A stretch of DNA of 47,144 nucleotides from Clostridiales bacterium (GCA_016342415.1 JAEIOD010000035.1:1-47144); one strand, 5' to 3'; shown: positions 1 to 8,784, counted from the stretch's first letter. Notes: a model not told the origin generated them from the sequence alone. Made by a program: numbers and translations.

Positions 1-76
1 TTAGAGGAAAATAGGTTAATAACTCTTGCACACATGCAAATACCGATGAAGGTGACAATGAGTTTTGCAATCAACC

Positions 77-100
77 AGAACCTTGCACAAGCAAGGTTCT
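77..100. repeat. Perfect 10-bp hairpin at left edge
   Basis: AGAACCTTGC (77-86) and GCAAGGTTCT (91-100) form a perfect 10-bp stem with a 4-nt loop. On the plus strand it is followed by a weak T-rich stretch, and on the minus strand there is no T tract. It could be a terminator for a plus-strand gene entering from the left, or a weak terminator of the DUF4375 gene. Nothing else is recognised in 1-157. Confidence 0.5.
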
Positions 101-157
101 AGAGGGTGTTTTATAAATAATAACATCAGACTTAGACTAGCTATGTCATTCCAAACG

Positions 158-625
158 TTATCTGAACTCCAACAAATTAGCACGAACATAATCTATCAGC
201 AACTTATCGAAATTTTCATCTATTTTTTTGAATTTAGTTTCTAGTGGTGTCCATAATTTTGTACAGTCATCTTGGTGTTTTGTAATAAAAAGTGTTCTTT
301 CCTCTTGAGCTTTAGGGACTATACCTTCATAAACCTTCATCGACTCATAAAATAACGCCTTGTATTGACTCGCACCTATTGTTTCTAATGCTTCATATAT
401 TTCATATGAATAGTTACCGGATTCATCTTTATAAAAGCCATCAAAACCTTTTGTTTCAGTAAGAAACTTAAATGCACCCAAGAAGCAAAAAACTCTTTCA
501 GACGGTCTTAATTTATTTAACTTTTTATAAAATACAGGTTCCAATACCTTGTAAATCTCAACAACTGATTTATCATCATCATATCTTCCTAATATTCTCG
601 ATACTTTTTGTCCTCTTGAAAGCAT
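158..625 (-). CDS. DUF4375 / DMP19-like protein
   Basis: A soluble 155-residue protein with no signal peptide or membrane segment. The central part (about residues 45-110) reads as a DUF4375 domain: a helical segment ending in GAFKFLTETKGFDGFYKDES, then YEALETIGASQYKALFYES, the family's pattern of a bounded count of residues followed by ALE-x-IGA. DUF4375 includes the Neisseria DNA mimic DMP19, but most members have no known role, so no function is assigned. The start is fixed by AAGGAGG a few bases upstream of ATG 625. Downstream there is only the hairpin at 77-100. The upstream neighbour is a hypothetical membrane-anchored protein. The family call comes from motif reading without a profile search. 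Confidence 0.65.
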   Translation of the reverse strand: MLSRGQKVSRILGRYDDDKSVVEIYKVLEPVFYKKLNKLRPSERVFCFLGAFKFLTETKGFDGFYKDESGNYSYEIYEALETIGASQYKALFYESMKVYEGIVPKAQEERTLFITKHQDDCTKLWTPLETKFKKIDENFDKLLIDYVRANLLEFR

Positions 626-776
626 AATTCCTCCTTATTTCTATGACTAATTCCATCATACATGAAAGAAATGAATTCAGCCATATAAAATAGCTTATTT
701 CCATACGAGCAAAGGCTATCTCCAATTCATCAACTGGATATAAATTATCCATATGAAAAAGATCACCCTTACTCAT
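579..776 (-). CDS. Doubtful small ORF, possibly a gene remnant
   Basis: A 65-codon frame that runs through the ribosome binding site and first 15 codons of the DUF4375 gene in another frame. It has no convincing Shine-Dalgarno before ATG 776. The first 38 residues (MDNLYPVDELEIAFARMEIS and a hydrophobic stretch) look more protein-like than the basic tail, so this may be the 5' part of a decayed gene between two intact ones. It is equally likely to be a chance frame. No homologue is recognised. Confidence 0.2.
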   Translation of the reverse strand: MSKGDLFHMDNLYPVDELEIAFARMEISYFIWLNSFLSCMMELVIEIRRNYAFKRTKSIENIRKI

Positions 777-803
777 ACTATATCGGAGTTGGATGATCTA
801 TTT

Positions 804-1331
804 TTATAAATCCTTATATAAAGGCACTTCTTCAGTTTTAAGAAGGTCACCTAATATATCAAATGTTTTTATGCGGAGTTTCCAATCTGGATCATTCAGA
901 TTATGCTCACAATCTGCTAAATAATAGAAGTAACCTTCTTCAGTATCTAAATCTACAGAGTAAGTAAGTGTTTCCTTATAAAACTCGAGTTCTATTTTAG
1001 AAGTATTGCTATCTACCTGTCCCCAAATGATGTTATCAATCTCAGCTCGTTCAGAAACGGCAACAAAGATATCGTCTTTTGGTTTCACGTGACCATAATC
1101 GTCTTTTACAGTGTAGAAATTTATAAACCTCGTATAACGAGTGATTCCAATACTGTCATCCATGCTAAATAAAACCAGTTGATGTGCATCATCAACAATC
1201 TCTACTTCTGCAATTGGTGTACCGTACTGATACCTCAAATTGTCTTCTATGGATGTAAAACGGCTCATCAGATTGACGACTATTAGAACCATTGCTATTG
1301 GAATTATTATCAATAATTTTCTTTTCTTCAT
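804..1331 (-). CDS. Hypothetical membrane-anchored extracellular protein
   Basis: 175 residues, not recognised. MKKRKLLIIIPIAMVLIVVN gives one N-terminal membrane segment (about residues 5-22) without a lipobox cysteine or a clear cleavage site, so the protein is probably anchored with the rest outside the cell. The remainder is acidic, rich in aromatic residues and predicted mostly beta, with no visible catalytic motif. A short spacer with no terminator separates its end from the genes at 776 and 625, so these could share a transcript. Function is unknown. Confidence 0.6.
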   Translation of the reverse strand: MKKRKLLIIIPIAMVLIVVNLMSRFTSIEDNLRYQYGTPIAEVEIVDDAHQLVLFSMDDSIGITRYTRFINFYTVKDDYGHVKPKDDIFVAVSERAEIDNIIWGQVDSNTSKIELEFYKETLTYSVDLDTEEGYFYYLADCEHNLNDPDWKLRIKTFDILGDLLKTEEVPLYKDL

Positions 1332-1414
1332 AAGCCCTCTTTTAACTATAATGGTATGTTAAGTGTATCATACAGAAATATGAATGTCACATCACAACGT
1401 ACCTTTATCAACAA

Positions 1415-1438
1415 GAAAATACCGTCACAAATGACGGT
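1415..1438 (-). terminator. Rho-independent terminator after the nitrilase gene
   Basis: On the minus strand ACCGTCA / TGACGGT make a 7-bp stem with a 4-nt loop, followed by ATTTTCTT. It lies just after the stop of the amidohydrolase gene at 1446, which marks the end of the methyltransferase-amidohydrolase transcript. Confidence 0.7.
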
Positions 1439-1445
1439 TTCCTAA

Positions 1446-2180
1446 TCAAATGGCTATGACCTTTGCTGACCAAGTATCATCAGATTTTGTATAAATCACA
1501 AGTGTTTCCTGATCTGAAGAAGCTTCTGAAACACATTTTCCGTGTTTTGAATACAATAAACTCATGCCTCCAGCTTTGTTTTCCCATACATCACCTACAA
1601 AATTAGAAATCCCGATATCCAATTTATATGTTTGACTATAAGTCTTAATTTTTTCTTTTAATCCAACCATACCCTTTGGAGAGTAAAAAATACTTGAGAT
1701 ATAAAGCGTTGCTTCATTTGCCAAGCTTTTGAAGTGTGTTTCCACTTCTATATCATAACAAATACTCAAGGCGATTTTTTCTTCTTTGACTTTTAGTATC
1801 AGAGCTTCTGAGCCGCTAGTAAAATACAATTCCTCGCCTTCATGAAGATTGTTTTTATAATATACTTTTCTTGTACCATCAGGCATCAGTACAAGAGAGC
1901 CAATATATAGTCCATCATCTTTAATGGGAGCGCCAACCACAACAACCATATTGTGAAGCCTACTGATATCAACCAGTCCTTGAAGCCTTTGATCATTTAT
2001 TGAAAAGGCTTGAGAACTTGCGAGTTTTCGTTCATATCCAGTCAATGAAAGTTCAGGAAACACGAGTATATCTGCTCGATTATTTGCAGCTTCTGTAGCA
2101 ATCCTTATATGTTTCTCCATATTTGAAGCACTCTTGTTTCGGAGCGAATGAAGTTGTGCAATTGCCAATTTAAATGCCAT
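1446..2180 (-). CDS. Carbon-nitrogen hydrolase (nitrilase superfamily)
   Basis: A cytoplasmic amidase-type enzyme of 244 residues, somewhat short for the family. The nitrilase-superfamily catalytic triad is visible: Glu43 in VFPELSLTGYE, Lys109 in YYKNNLHEGEE and Cys141 in LSICYDIE. These enzymes hydrolyse non-peptide C-N bonds using the cysteine as nucleophile. The substrate cannot be told here, and omega-amidase or ureidopropionase-like activity are only possibilities. The start ATG 2180 has AAGGAAG upstream. It follows the methyltransferase gene by 35 nt on the same strand, so the two are probably cotranscribed, and a terminator follows at 1415-1438. Confidence 0.85.
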   Translation of the reverse strand: MAFKLAIAQLHSLRNKSASNMEKHIRIATEAANNRADILVFPELSLTGYERKLASSQAFSINDQRLQGLVDISRLHNMVVVVGAPIKDDGLYIGSLVLMPDGTRKVYYKNNLHEGEELYFTSGSEALILKVKEEKIALSICYDIEVETHFKSLANEATLYISSIFYSPKGMVGLKEKIKTYSQTYKLDIGISNFVGDVWENKAGGMSLLYSKHGKCVSEASSDQETLVIYTKSDDTWSAKVIAI

Positions 2181-2215
2181 TTAAACTTCCTTTATATCCA
2201 AATTCAAAAAAAAGA

Positions 2216-2806
2216 TTATGTAATCTTCTTAACAATCAATTGAGTTATACCTCTCTTGGAGTACTCATTTTTTTCTTGCAATTCCTCTTTCATCGACAAG
2301 ATTTCCCAACCTTTATAATACTCTACCAAAACTTCAGTATCTATTGTAGATATGCCCCACTTCGCCATACTGTTCACTTGATTTTTAGATGTTTTATGAT
2401 TGAAAAATTCCAAAGAATGCACACCATTTACATTTGTATTATCTTGTAATGTTCTTATAAACGGTTTAATTTGATCATTCTTCAGAAAATGTATACTGCC
2501 TTCTGCTAATACAAAATCATATTGTTTATCAAATTTAAATGTTTTAATATCCGAGTGTACAACATCAAGCTCTACATTATAATCCTTTGCCAGTTCCAAT
2601 AAATTGTCTAACGCCACTTTAGAAGTATCTATAGCAGTAACGTTAAATCCTGATTGTTTCAAAAAAATTGAATCCTGTCCTTCTCCACACCCTAAATCCA
2701 AGGCTTCTCCTTTAGTAATGTGTTTAACGGATTGAACGGCTAAATCGTTTGGCCGTATATCTCTACTGTCTTTTTCTTTTGAATAAAATCTATCGTATAA
2801 TCTCAT
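2216..2806 (-). CDS. Class I SAM-dependent methyltransferase (TehB-like)
   Basis: 196 residues when started at ATG 2806, which has AAGGAG six bases upstream. A longer frame to 2848 has no such site. Motif I, ALDLGCGEGQDSIFL, is the glycine-rich S-adenosylmethionine loop. It is followed by the acidic AID of motif II and by DFVLAEGSIHFL as motif IV. The order and spacing resemble the TehB/UbiE-like small-molecule methyltransferases, where TehB acts on tellurite. The true acceptor is unknown. It lies upstream of the amidohydrolase gene and is probably in one operon with it. Confidence 0.85.
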   Translation of the reverse strand: MRLYDRFYSKEKDSRDIRPNDLAVQSVKHITKGEALDLGCGEGQDSIFLKQSGFNVTAIDTSKVALDNLLELAKDYNVELDVVHSDIKTFKFDKQYDFVLAEGSIHFLKNDQIKPFIRTLQDNTNVNGVHSLEFFNHKTSKNQVNSMAKWGISTIDTEVLVEYYKGWEILSMKEELQEKNEYSKRGITQLIVKKIT

Positions 2807-2893
2807 TTGTATCTCCTTGTTGATATTCATACAGTCAATATAAATCAAGTCATTTACATGACCTTTGGAAATGCTTATTTAATTCACTATGTT

Positions 2894-3682
2894 TTAATTA
2901 AAGTATTGTTCCATTTCAAGATCATCATAAAAACCACAATTATCTAGTTTGATGGTTTCCGATAACTCATAGATTCTATAGAAGGGTTTGATATTATATA
3001 AATCATTTAACTTCACTTTACCTTTTACAAGAAGTTCCAAGTTACCATCTTGATCATAATCAAGGAATCTATAATCTATACTATCACCTAACGAGCAATT
3101 AATATAGGATAAATCTATTAACTGTTTTGTGAATACATTATTGTATAAGCCTTCATCTAATTTTACATGATGTACAAAAGACTCATGACTGATAACGACC
3201 TCATTTTGATTGTCTGTTTTTGACTCCACGATCAGACCTAAAGGATTTCTAGAAGTCCAAATTTCTTCTATCAAATTCTGTTCATATGAGTAACATGTAA
3301 TATGAATATCATCATAATTAAATTCTTTGTTATAATAGTCGTTGATGACAAAAATTTTGTTTTCAATGGCTTTCAAAACATACTCAGATCTTTTATCCGG
3401 ATTTTCGCTATTTAAAATATATGAAATATCATTGCCGACCATAAATTCTTGATCATCTACTTTTAAAACAATTTTTGATCCTGATTTAAAAACCAGCTGT
3501 ACATGTTCATTTATAGTATCGTTATCTAAATCCGAAACCAATTCCGCTAAAATCCTATCTTGCACTTTTGTTATAACAACAGTTTGTTTAACAGTGGCAT
3601 TTGATACAGTGTCAACTTCAGGTGCGCAACTCTGCAAAAAAAATACAAGAATTATATTTATTGTTAATATGAGTTTTTTCAT
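2894..3682 (-). CDS. Hypothetical lipoprotein with Asp-rich calcium-like loop
   Basis: 262 residues from ATG 3682. A further 51 upstream codons are open, but they run into the hairpin after the kinase gene and lack a ribosome site. MKKLILTINIILVFFLQSC is a type II signal peptide with lipobox LQSC, so Cys19 should be lipid-modified and the protein held on the outer face of the membrane. Two acidic loops, DLDNDTINEHV near residue 56 and DYDQDGNLELLVK in the last third, resemble the calcium loops of FG-GAP/VCBS-type repeats. A GAGGGG site is about 10 nt upstream. The role is unknown. Confidence 0.65.
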   Translation of the reverse strand: MKKLILTINIILVFFLQSCAPEVDTVSNATVKQTVVITKVQDRILAELVSDLDNDTINEHVQLVFKSGSKIVLKVDDQEFMVGNDISYILNSENPDKRSEYVLKAIENKIFVINDYYNKEFNYDDIHITCYSYEQNLIEEIWTSRNPLGLIVESKTDNQNEVVISHESFVHHVKLDEGLYNNVFTKQLIDLSYINCSLGDSIDYRFLDYDQDGNLELLVKGKVKLNDLYNIKPFYRIYELSETIKLDNCGFYDDLEMEQYFN

Positions 3683-3805
3683 CCACACCACACCCCTCTT
3701 TATAAGTGGATATTTGTTATAGTTGCTAATAAATGGATATCGTATTTTTATTATATCATCTACATTTTTCAGACTCAATGCATTTTTAAAAATAGATTTA
3801 TTAAA

Positions 3806-3856
3806 ACTAAAAAGATACACGAACATTATCTGCAAAGCAGTTTATCGAGTATCTTT
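3806..3856 (-). terminator. Long hairpin at the end of the kinase gene
   Basis: AAAGATAC (rc of 3849-3856) pairs with GTATCTTT (rc of 3811-3818). An inner CTGC/GCAG pairing and a short T run follow on the minus strand. It overlaps the kinase stop codon. It is a plausible but imperfect terminator. Confidence 0.4.
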
Positions 3857-4908
3857 TACATTCCTTTTTTTGTTTTCTTAATCCTATGATTACGAGGTAT
3901 TGTTACTTCAATTGCAAATCCCTTTCCAGGTGAACTGAAACACTTGATATTACCAGCTAAATTTGCCACCAAATTATAAGCTGCAAACAACCCCAATCCA
4001 GGTGTGTTGCTGCTCATGTTAGTTGAAAAGAATGGCTCAAAGACGTGAGTTAACAAAGAAACCTCCATCCCTTTGCCATCATCACTGTATTTAAAGTAAT
4101 ATGAGCTTTCATCCTCATAAAAATCTATGGTTATTATACCACCTGATTGTGAGAAACCATGGACAAAAGTATTGTTTAAAAAAGTGGTTAACAATTGAGA
4201 ATAGATTCCTGGATAACTGTCAATGATAAGTTCTTTATTACAATTATTACGGATTAGCACTTTATCAAAAGCAGCTATGTTTGTTTGCATACTTTTGATG
4301 ACCATTTGGAAATACTCATAAACCGAGAAATCAAATTTTCGATAATGGTCCTGAACCACTGAAATTTTTTTGAAGTTTCTTGTCAGCTCCGTCATTTGTT
4401 TTATACTCTCTAACAACATACCAGAACTTTTATCCAGTTGCTCAAGTGTATTTAATAGTTCACTTCTCTTTAGATTTTTTTCGTTTAGTTTCAAAAGCGT
4501 GTTTTTAACCAAATCTGTTACAAACGATGCGGTTGTTAAACTCACTCCGATTGGCGTATTTAACTCATGAGATATACCGTTAACCAAATGATTAAGTGAA
4601 GCCAACTTCTCTGCTTCAATCAAGTAATCATATGATTTTTCTAAATTACTTATTGTCATTTTTAGTTTTTGATTTGATTCATCTAGTTCCATCGTTCTTT
4701 CAGAAATACGTTCTTCTAACTCCTCATTCAGCTGACTTAATTTTTTTTCAGCTTCTTTTCTTAAGTTAACCTCAATTTTCAGTTCAACATTCTTTTGCTC
4801 TAATGCTTTTTGCTTCTCAACTAATGAACGGTAATAATTTTTTCTAATAGAATTCTTACCTAATCCAATAATCTCATTTCTCAACTTCTCATCAGAAGAT
4901 TTGTTCAT
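3856..4908 (-). CDS. Soluble sensor histidine kinase (ErcS-like)
   Basis: 350 residues, no signal peptide or membrane segment, so a cytoplasmic kinase. Residues about 28-100 are a charged coiled coil. The dimerisation/phosphoacceptor box is GISHELNTPIG with His114. The N box is FLNNTFVHGF (Asn245-246), the G1 box YSDDGKGM (276-281), the F box VFEPFF and the G2 box TPGLGL (303-307), so the HATPase domain is complete. There is no sensor domain, so the signal must come from a partner. Its ATG lies inside the end of the iron alcohol dehydrogenase gene (17-nt overlap), implying translational coupling. The same pairing of an alcohol-dehydrogenase-like protein with a soluble kinase is known from ErcA/ErcS of Pseudomonas. 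No response regulator gene is nearby. Confidence 0.85.
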   Translation of the reverse strand: MNKSSDEKLRNEIIGLGKNSIRKNYYRSLVEKQKALEQKNVELKIEVNLRKEAEKKLSQLNEELEERISERTMELDESNQKLKMTISNLEKSYDYLIEAEKLASLNHLVNGISHELNTPIGVSLTTASFVTDLVKNTLLKLNEKNLKRSELLNTLEQLDKSSGMLLESIKQMTELTRNFKKISVVQDHYRKFDFSVYEYFQMVIKSMQTNIAAFDKVLIRNNCNKELIIDSYPGIYSQLLTTFLNNTFVHGFSQSGGIITIDFYEDESSYYFKYSDDGKGMEVSLLTHVFEPFFSTNMSSNTPGLGLFAAYNLVANLAGNIKCFSSPGKGFAIEVTIPRNHRIKKTKKGM

Positions 4909-6031
4909 AAATTTTCACCACATCCTCAATTGATGCTGTTTTTGGATTTGTTACTATACATGGATCATTTAACACATATTTGGCGACATCATATAAATCA
5001 ACCGCTTCTGAACTCATTTCAGGAATGCTACGATTGTGTCTGATGTTTGCTATAAACTCATGTAAAACATCGGTTATCTTACCCGATTTAATATTTGAAT
5101 TCTGTTGAATTAAAGTGCTTATTTCATCATATCGTTCTTTTGAAGCATCGTAATTAAAGTCTACCACCGCTTCTAACAAAATACCATTTAGTTCTCCATG
5201 AACTAAATCCAGTCGACCACCAAGTGCATGAGCCATGGCATGAACCAATCCCAAACTGGCATTAGAAAAAGCTAATCCCGCATTCAAACAGGCTTGCATG
5301 ACATAACCACGTTCCTCTAAGTTCTCTAAATCATTCGCTAGTTTTGGTAAATGAATGATTATCATTTTAATCGCTTCAATGGCATGTATATCAGTAATAA
5401 ATGAAGAAGCATTGGAAACGTATGCTTCAATGGCATGAACCATTGTATCTAAACCGACATCAACCGTTAGATTAAAATCACAAGTTAAAGTTACAACTGG
5501 ATCTACCAAAGCCATGTCTGGTACCAGTGTTTTACTGGCCAAAGCCATCTTATACTCACAAACCTGATTGGATATGATCGCAAACTGAGACACATCCGCA
5601 GCGGAACCCGATGTTGTAGGAATACATATTAACGGCGGAATGGGATAATCAACTTGGTCAACTCCTTCATAGTCATAAATAGTACCTCCGTTTGAAACCA
5701 ATATGCCAATGCCTTTTGCACAGTCTATAACACTGCCTCCACCGATTGCTACGATGATGTCTGCATCACATGCTTCATAGAAAATCGCACCAAGTTCTAC
5801 CTCAAAGTCCCTTGGATTTACAGTCACTTCGTCAAAAATGTCAAACTGGATATTCTGTTCTTTTATTCTTTTAATAATATCGTTAAACCAAGCATATTTT
5901 CTTAGATTCTTATCTGTAACAATCAACGTTTTCTCTATTCCAAAATTAATCAGATACTGACCTAAAAGCAATCTTGAATCATTTCCAAATATGAATTCAG
6001 GGCATAAAAACTTTCTAAGTTCGCCTACCAT
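4892..6031 (-). CDS. Iron-containing alcohol dehydrogenase, ErcA-like
   Basis: 379 residues, full length for the group III alcohol dehydrogenase family. The NAD-binding loop is AIGGGSVIDCAKG (about 95-107). The substrate-side motif is PTTSGSAADVSQFAI (138-152). The metal ligands expected by comparison with FucO are Asp195, His199, His264 and His278, found in DVGLDTMVHAIEAY and HAMAHALGGRLDLVHGE, so it looks catalytically competent. The overlap with a soluble histidine kinase gene suggests a regulatory alcohol dehydrogenase that feeds the kinase, as proposed for ErcA in ethanol regulation. An ordinary metabolic enzyme is the alternative. A 183-nt gap separates it from the diguanylate cyclase gene. 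Confidence 0.85.
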   Translation of the reverse strand: MVGELRKFLCPEFIFGNDSRLLLGQYLINFGIEKTLIVTDKNLRKYAWFNDIIKRIKEQNIQFDIFDEVTVNPRDFEVELGAIFYEACDADIIVAIGGGSVIDCAKGIGILVSNGGTIYDYEGVDQVDYPIPPLICIPTTSGSAADVSQFAIISNQVCEYKMALASKTLVPDMALVDPVVTLTCDFNLTVDVGLDTMVHAIEAYVSNASSFITDIHAIEAIKMIIIHLPKLANDLENLEERGYVMQACLNAGLAFSNASLGLVHAMAHALGGRLDLVHGELNGILLEAVVDFNYDASKERYDEISTLIQQNSNIKSGKITDVLHEFIANIRHNRSIPEMSSEAVDLYDVAKYVLNDPCIVTNPKTASIEDVVKIYEQIF

Positions 6032-6214
6032 AATATCACCACTTTCCTTTTGGTTTGATACCCGTAAAAAGCAAAGCTAACCGTTTAATTCTCATAGTAC
6101 AATGCCGTTTTAAGGAAATAAAATCCTAAGTGGGCTTTAAGATACTAGCAGAATTTAACCTCTTAAACAAGCTGCTACCCATGATTACATTGAGGTGTTA
6201 TTAGTCATTACAAA

Positions 6215-7219
6215 TCATTTATATTTTTTATGTTCTGATTTCATAATATACATTTTTCGATCTGCCAATTTCACAAGTGACTCGGGTGTTAAAAGACTGT
6301 CATTTATAGTAGATACACCATATGAAACACCAACAACTTCCGATATGATATGCATCTTTTTTAATACAATCGGACTTAGTTTATCTATAAGGACTTTTAC
6401 TCCCTCACGATCTGTACCAGGGCAAATCAACAAAAACTCATCACCACCAAATCTACCAAAAGTATCAATTATTCGAATATTGGATTTAACGGATTCGGCA
6501 AAAGCAACAAGTACTTGATCACCCGCTTCATGTCCTAAGGTATCATTTACCTTTTTAAAATTATCCAAATCAAAAAGAACGATAGAAAAAGTGGTTTTAA
6601 GTCGATTGTACCTGTCCACCTCTTCCTTTAAAACCGTTTCAACTTTTCTTCTATTGTAAACACCTGTAAGGGCATCATAATTTGCCAGATACTCAAATTC
6701 ACTACTGTTTGTCAACAGCTCAAGATCATTTTCAAGTGTACCTTTAAACTCGTTAATCAATTCACGATAAGTTTCATTAAAGGAGTTCTCTTTATCATCT
6801 AAAACACAAATAGTACCAAAAAAACTTTTATCGGGCCACTGTAAGGGCAGTCCATAATAGGCAACCATATTCAACTTAACATCTGGATTGTTCTCCCACT
6901 TCTTATACTTCAGTGCATTATCTATCAGTAATGCTTTATTCTTACCAATAACGGTCTCACAATAGAGCCCATGTCCTAACGTGTCAGAACCCCCTACTGG
7001 ATAAGGATTTTCAACGTTTTCGCTTTTCAAAAAAACTTCCATGGAATCACTTGTAATTTTCATAATAAGACCACTGGGCACATTCAGTAGTTTAGCAATG
7101 ATGTTTATGATTCTTTGCCATTTCAATTGCATGATCCCAGTTATTCTGGGCTTATTGATATCTGTAATATTAACTGTTACAAACTTTTCTTCTTCCCTTA
7201 AAAAAACTTTTGTATCCAT
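6215..7219 (-). CDS. Diguanylate cyclase with N-terminal GAF-type sensor
   Basis: 334 residues from ATG 7219, which has AAGGGG upstream. A longer frame to 7345 lacks a site. Residues about 20-165 look like a GAF sensor, with a typical GSDTLGHGLYCETVIG stretch and a YYGLPLQWPDKSFFGTICVLD core. The GGDEF domain begins near 178 (YDALTGVYNRR) and has an intact active site FGRFGGDEF (GGDEF at 258-262). An inhibitory I-site, Arg249-x-x-Asp252, lies five residues before it. The protein should make cyclic di-GMP from two GTP under product inhibition. No membrane segment is seen, so it is cytoplasmic. Whether it shares a transcript with the downstream dehydrogenase-kinase pair is unclear. Confidence 0.9.
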   Translation of the reverse strand: MDTKVFLREEEKFVTVNITDINKPRITGIMQLKWQRIINIIAKLLNVPSGLIMKITSDSMEVFLKSENVENPYPVGGSDTLGHGLYCETVIGKNKALLIDNALKYKKWENNPDVKLNMVAYYGLPLQWPDKSFFGTICVLDDKENSFNETYRELINEFKGTLENDLELLTNSSEFEYLANYDALTGVYNRRKVETVLKEEVDRYNRLKTTFSIVLFDLDNFKKVNDTLGHEAGDQVLVAFAESVKSNIRIIDTFGRFGGDEFLLICPGTDREGVKVLIDKLSPIVLKKMHIISEVVGVSYGVSTINDSLLTPESLVKLADRKMYIMKSEHKKYK

Positions 7220-7412
7220 ATGATCACCCCTTAACAATATATACCCAAATACATATGAACTATTCATTATTAAAGGCAAGCTCACATCTACCAACACTTT
7301 GATATGATTTTCTAGTTTAAATTTTATCTTCATACCAAGAGGCATATTTTATTTCAAAACAGCAAAACACACTGTTCTAATGAACAGATAATAAACTTTC
7401 CAAATGAACACC

Positions 7413-7437
7413 AAAAAAACTGCATCATCAGATGCAG
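7413..7437 (-). terminator. Rho-independent terminator after the aspartyl-tRNA synthetase gene
   Basis: CTGCATC / GATGCAG form a 7-bp stem with a 4-nt loop, followed on the minus strand by seven T. It is seven bases past the synthetase stop. Confidence 0.9.
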
Positions 7438-7443
7438 CTTCAT

Positions 7444-8712
7444 TTATGGTGTTAATCTATTTCTATCTCTAGGAAACAAGGTTGTTCGTCTTATATTCTC
7501 CATATTAAGGATTTTAGCAGTTAAGCGTTCTAATCCTATCGCTAAACCACCATGTGGTGGTACACCGTATTTAAAGGCCTCTAAATAAGACTCATACTGG
7601 ACTGGGTTTAATCCCTTTTCTATCATACTGTCAACGAGTTGTTGATAGTGATGAATCCTAAGACCACCTGTCGTTATTTCCAGTCCTCTAAACAACAAGT
7701 CAAAACTTCTAGTTTCATTTCCATCAGGCATGGCATACATGGGTCTCTTTTTCTTAGGATAATGGGTTAAGAATAAAAACTCCGAACCTGTCAATTCAAA
7801 CATATGCTGATAAATCAGGATTTCCGATTCCGGATCCAAATCTCCCTCTAATTCTTTATCATGTATTCTATTCAGAAGTGCAGTGGCTTCATCTAATCTC
7901 ATGGTTGGAATGACTTCAGGTATAATCGGTAATTCGATTTCCAGACACGCCAACTCCTTTGAACAGCGATGAGTAATCTCTGAGAAAATATGTCTCAAGA
8001 GCTCTGTCTCGAGTATCATCAACTCTTCTTCACTTTCAATAAAGCCCATCTCTAAATCCATACTCACATACTCATTTAAATGTCTAACCGTACTATGCGA
8101 TTCTGCTCTAAAAACAGATCCGACTTCAAAAACTCTCTCCAGTCCTGAGATGACCATCATCTGCTTGTAAAATTGTGGACTCTGCGCTAAATAGGCAACG
8201 TCTCCAAAGTAATCCAGACTAAAAACATTCGAGCCACCTTCAGCACCTTCTTTTACCAGTTTGGGACTGTGAATTTCTGTGAAGTCCCTTGTTATTAAAA
8301 AGGATTTGAAACTCTGTGAAATAACGGCTTGAATCTTAAATATAGCAGATTCCTGTTCATGACGAAGTGATAAAACTCTGTTGTTTAACATGGTATCAAG
8401 ACCAATATCCAAAGTCTTGCCATTTATTTTAATAGGCAAATCCTCTGTTACTTCTGATAACACAGATAAACTTTTTACTTGAATTTCAAATTGTCCGTAT
8501 TTGTTGGCACCTGAGACAACCGTACCGGTTGCTGAAATAACCGTTTCCAGTTTCAAATGTCCAAAAGTATTGGGATCCATTGCCAACTGAATATACCCTG
8601 TTCGATCTTTTAGGATGACAAATACGACTGCTTTGAGTTTCTTGATTCTATGAATCCAGCCACTCACGGTTACTTCTTTTTCTTCATTGATTTCTTGAAT
8701 CATGGTTCTCAT
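7444..8712 (-). CDS. aspS: Aspartyl-tRNA synthetase, archaeal type
   Basis: 422 residues from ATG 8712, which follows GGAGGTG. An OB-fold anticodon-binding domain fills about 1-100 (VSGWIHRIKKLKAVVFVILKD). The class II core then shows motif 2 VFRAESHSTVRHLNEY and motif 3 GGLAIGLERL (388-397), and the C-terminus is FPRDRNRLTP. The short length without a GAD insertion and the LAQSPQFYKQM and FPRD signatures fit the archaeal/AspRS2 type rather than the roughly 590-residue bacterial enzyme. Such enzymes are often non-discriminating and also charge tRNA-Asn for the GatCAB pathway. Asparaginyl-tRNA synthetase is the alternative, but the T-box specifier reads as the Asp codon GAC. Expression is controlled by the T-box leader upstream. 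Confidence 0.85.
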   Translation of the reverse strand: MRTMIQEINEEKEVTVSGWIHRIKKLKAVVFVILKDRTGYIQLAMDPNTFGHLKLETVISATGTVVSGANKYGQFEIQVKSLSVLSEVTEDLPIKINGKTLDIGLDTMLNNRVLSLRHEQESAIFKIQAVISQSFKSFLITRDFTEIHSPKLVKEGAEGGSNVFSLDYFGDVAYLAQSPQFYKQMMVISGLERVFEVGSVFRAESHSTVRHLNEYVSMDLEMGFIESEEELMILETELLRHIFSEITHRCSKELACLEIELPIIPEVIPTMRLDEATALLNRIHDKELEGDLDPESEILIYQHMFELTGSEFLFLTHYPKKKRPMYAMPDGNETRSFDLLFRGLEITTGGLRIHHYQQLVDSMIEKGLNPVQYESYLEAFKYGVPPHGGLAIGLERLTAKILNMENIRRTTLFPRDRNRLTP

Positions 8713-8755
8713 AATACACCTCCATAAGTCGGATTTGATTAACAAATCCAGTAGC

Positions 8756-8784
8756 AAGGGGCGAGTAATCGCGGTGCCACCCTT
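8756..8784 (-). promoter_or_regulatory. Second, orphan T-box antiterminator core
   Basis: The minus strand reads AAGGGTGGCACCGCG followed by ACTCGCCCCTT. This is an almost consensus T-box sequence and its pairing 3' strand. The TGGC bulge would pair with a GCCA tRNA end (discriminator G, as in tRNA-Asp/Asn). It lies downstream of the terminator of the complete element and 44 nt before the aspS start. No Stem I landmarks and no competing terminator were found for it. A perfect 7-bp hairpin, GGATTTG/CAAATCC, lies between it and the ribosome site. Confidence 0.75.

Noticed and set aside
1..102. Open plus-strand frame ending in TAG at 100-102, possibly the end of a gene entering from the left.
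   Set aside because: Thirty-three open codons are too few to judge, the frame runs into a perfect hairpin, and no family motif is visible.
6040..6110. Plus-strand GATACCCG, then GCAAAGCTAACCG and ATGCCG recall the core of a cyclic di-GMP class I riboswitch.
   Set aside because: The first conserved half is missing and no plus-strand gene follows. All neighbours are on the minus strand. An Infernal search with the Rfam model would settle it.
7444..8712. Asparaginyl-tRNA synthetase as an alternative call.
   Set aside because: The archaeal-type FPRD C-terminus and the GAC specifier in the T-box favour aspartate.
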